64,000 bases of DNA from Anabaena sphaerica FACHB-251 (GTDB lineage Bacteria; Cyanobacteriota; Cyanobacteriia; Cyanobacteriales; Nostocaceae). The stretch covers positions 248,001 to 312,000 of the forward strand of contig NZ_JACJQU010000003.1 of the NCBI RefSeq assembly GCF_014696825.1, in the 5' to 3' direction. The number at the start of each line of letters is the position of its first letter. Within the stretch, counting starts at the first letter, position 1. A program made the position numbers and the translations under genes. Under the pieces are notes generated by a model that was not told where the DNA came from, ran no database searches, and saw nothing but the letters and a program-made list of their open reading frames with translations. Below are positions 62,935 through 64,000 of the stretch, in pieces.

Positions 62935-63203
62935 GAATTCAGAAGTTAGGAGTCAGAATATTTGCCAGTCAAGAATTTCGCGAATATTATATTTTGTTTC
63001 AGTCATCACCCCAATAGCCTACCGGAAAGTTTATTATGAAGTCTGGATTCTCAATTCTGAATCCTTACGAAGAAACTATAAATTAATCTTTAGATTATTT
63101 GTATGTGTTAGTACAAAACCCAAATTACTAATAATTCTACCTTGGGAGAAATTGAGTCACAATAGTCAAGATAGTTCCAATTTTAAACTGGCTGAAAAAT
63201 TGT
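62935..63203. other. Spacer upstream of lepB, no gene called
   Basis: A 103-codon frame (62912-63223) runs across but is repeat-like (KNSEVRSQN) and lacks family signal. The lepB promoter probably lies here. Confidence 0.5.
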
Positions 63204-63776
63204 ATGAATCCTCACGAAAGTGATATTAAAGAAACTTCCACATCTTCAAAAACATGGCGTGGTTGGCAAGAAAATCTGACTTTAATAGCGATCGCACTGA
63301 CTTTAGCATTGCTGATCAGAACATTTATCGCCGAACCTCGCTTGATACCATCAGAATCGATGTACCCTACCTTACACACAGGCGATCGCTTGGTAGTAGA
63401 AAAAGTCTCCTACCGTTTTCACCCTCCCAAAACTGGCGATATCGTCGTTTTTCAAACACCACCAGAATTACAACGTCGTGGATATGACAAAAATCAAGCC
63501 TTTATCAAGCGCGTTATTGGTCGGCCAGGTGAAGTAATTAGTGTAGCTAATGGTAAAGTTTACCTCAACGGCCAATCTATACAAGAAGACTACATCGCCG
63601 AACCACCAAATCAGCCATTTCCACCCGTAAAAATCCCAGAAGATGTATTTTTCGTGATGGGAGACAACCGCAACGATAGTAATGACTCCCGATACTGGGG
63701 CTTTTTACCCCGCAAAAATCTCATCGGTCATGCTACTTTTCGCTTCTGGCCTTTAGACCGTATTGGGTTAATTTAG
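63204..63776 (+). CDS. lepB: Signal peptidase I
   Basis: The 190-residue protein has one N-terminal membrane helix (about 22-42). Catalytic Ser lies in '[10 protein letters not shown]' and general-base Lys in '[12 protein letters not shown]'. Boxes C-E are also present, including '[17 protein letters not shown]' and '[14 protein letters not shown]'. It removes signal peptides from exported preproteins. Length is typical for the shorter cyanobacterial type. Confidence 0.96.
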   Translation: MNPHESDIKETSTSSKTWRGWQENLTLIAIALTLALLIRTFIAEPRLIPSESMYPTLHTGDRLVVEKVSYRFHPPKTGDIVVFQTPPELQRRGYDKNQAFIKRVIGRPGEVISVANGKVYLNGQSIQEDYIAEPPNQPFPPVKIPEDVFFVMGDNRNDSNDSRYWGFLPRKNLIGHATFRFWPLDRIGLI

Positions 63777-63783
63777 TGATTGA

Positions 63784-63900
63784 GGACTGGGGACTGGGGA
63801 TTGGGGACTGGGGACTAGGGATTGGGGATTGGGGATTGGGGATTGGGGATTGGGGACTGGGGAAGGGGAAGAAGCAGGGGAGCAGGGAACAGGGAGCAGG
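63784..63900. repeat. GGGGAYT and GGGAGCA heptamer arrays
   Basis: About eleven GGGGACT/GGGGATT units (63784-63863) are followed by GGGAGCA/GGGAACA units. They resemble the array at 245-285. Confidence 0.85.
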
Positions 63901-63930
63901 GGGAAGTTATTTGTATTTTTCCCAATTACC

Positions 63931-64000
63931 AATAGACCTCTCCGGAAATATGGTAGAGACGTTCCGCCGGAACGTCTCTACAAGGGTTTCAAACCACGCA
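63931..64000. repeat. Palindromic repeat, copy of 37128-37197 (continues past the edge)
   Basis: From AATAGACCTCTCC to the window end, the sequence matches the unit inserted at 37128-37197 in opposite orientation. The centre is the palindrome GAGACGTTCCGCCGGAACGT. The right boundary lies beyond the window. Confidence 0.85.

Noticed and set aside
62912-63223. 103-codon frame between grpE and lepB
   Set aside because: Starts in repeat-like sequence (KNSEVRSQN), overlaps both neighbours, and has no domain.
63784-63900. Tandem repeats considered as a CRISPR array
   Set aside because: The unit is 7 bases with no spacers; it is a minisatellite.
1-64000. tRNA, rRNA, tmRNA and CRISPR search by eye
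   Set aside because: No convincing candidate was found; a covariance-model scan would be needed to exclude small ncRNAs.

Overview
The window looks like a chromosomal segment of a filamentous, probably heterocyst-forming cyanobacterium of the Nostocales (Nostoc/Anabaena/Dolichospermum type). The evidence is low GC, many HIP1 octamers (GCGATCGC) on both strands, heptameric short tandem repeats (GGGGACT, GGGAACA, TGTCACC), several small inverted-repeat (MITE/REP-like) families, and oxygenic-phototroph genes such as AcsF, a ClpR/ClpP pair and a Tic55/PaO-like Rieske oxygenase. I saw no tRNA, rRNA or CRISPR array. No complete transposase gene is visible. All identifications are by reading; no database search was run.

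Layout. 0-4.2 kb: tail of a GldG-type ABC auxiliary protein, a DUF4340 protein, PurU, a CBS-HEPN fusion, a membrane-anchored unknown and a ComFB protein. 4.2-5.2 kb: repeat-filled gap. 5.2-8.6 kb: a PilP/GspC-like membrane protein and MnmG. 8.8-9.8 kb: wreck of an ATPase/nuclease-like module. 9.8-18.3 kb: M15 peptidase, orphan HicB, coiled-coil protein, orphan ABC permease, collagen-like secreted protein, AcsF, TM2 protein, DUF2996 and a PfkB kinase. 18.5-22.3 kb: threonine synthase with two ThiS/MoaD-like sulfur carriers, then the Rieske oxygenase. 22.3-27.8 kb (minus): a chaperone-usher-type fimbrial operon of three subunits, chaperone and usher-like barrel. 27.9-30.0 kb: J-domain protein, ClpP and ClpR.

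30.5-39.9 kb (minus) is the most interesting block: glucokinase, class III aminotransferase, zinc dehydrogenase, HAD phosphatase, a second dehydrogenase, a nucleotidyltransferase and an EamA exporter, followed by PhoD. Together they could make, modify and export an amino-sugar, aminopolyol or iminosugar from a hexose phosphate. A dead second class III aminotransferase lies upstream. A palindromic repeat has inserted exactly at the junction between aminotransferase and dehydrogenase, with a 13-bp duplication that keeps both genes readable.

41-44.9 kb: tandem VWA proteins, a glyoxalase-fold protein and a GNAT. 45.4-48.2 kb: a type I restriction locus collapsed by deletion (hsdR joined out of frame to an hsdS tail). 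48.7-51.2 kb: PIN-TRAM protein and HemW. 51.5-54.9 kb: six tandem type IV pilin-like genes, three with normal prepilin-peptidase sites and three with altered ones. 55-56.3 kb: rhodanese and fatty-acid-hydroxylase proteins. 56.5-62.9 kb: a dedicated Hsp70 module (Hsp70, zinc-ribbon/LysM membrane protein, large helical-repeat protein, degenerate J-like protein, GrpE), then signal peptidase I and a repeat-rich right edge.
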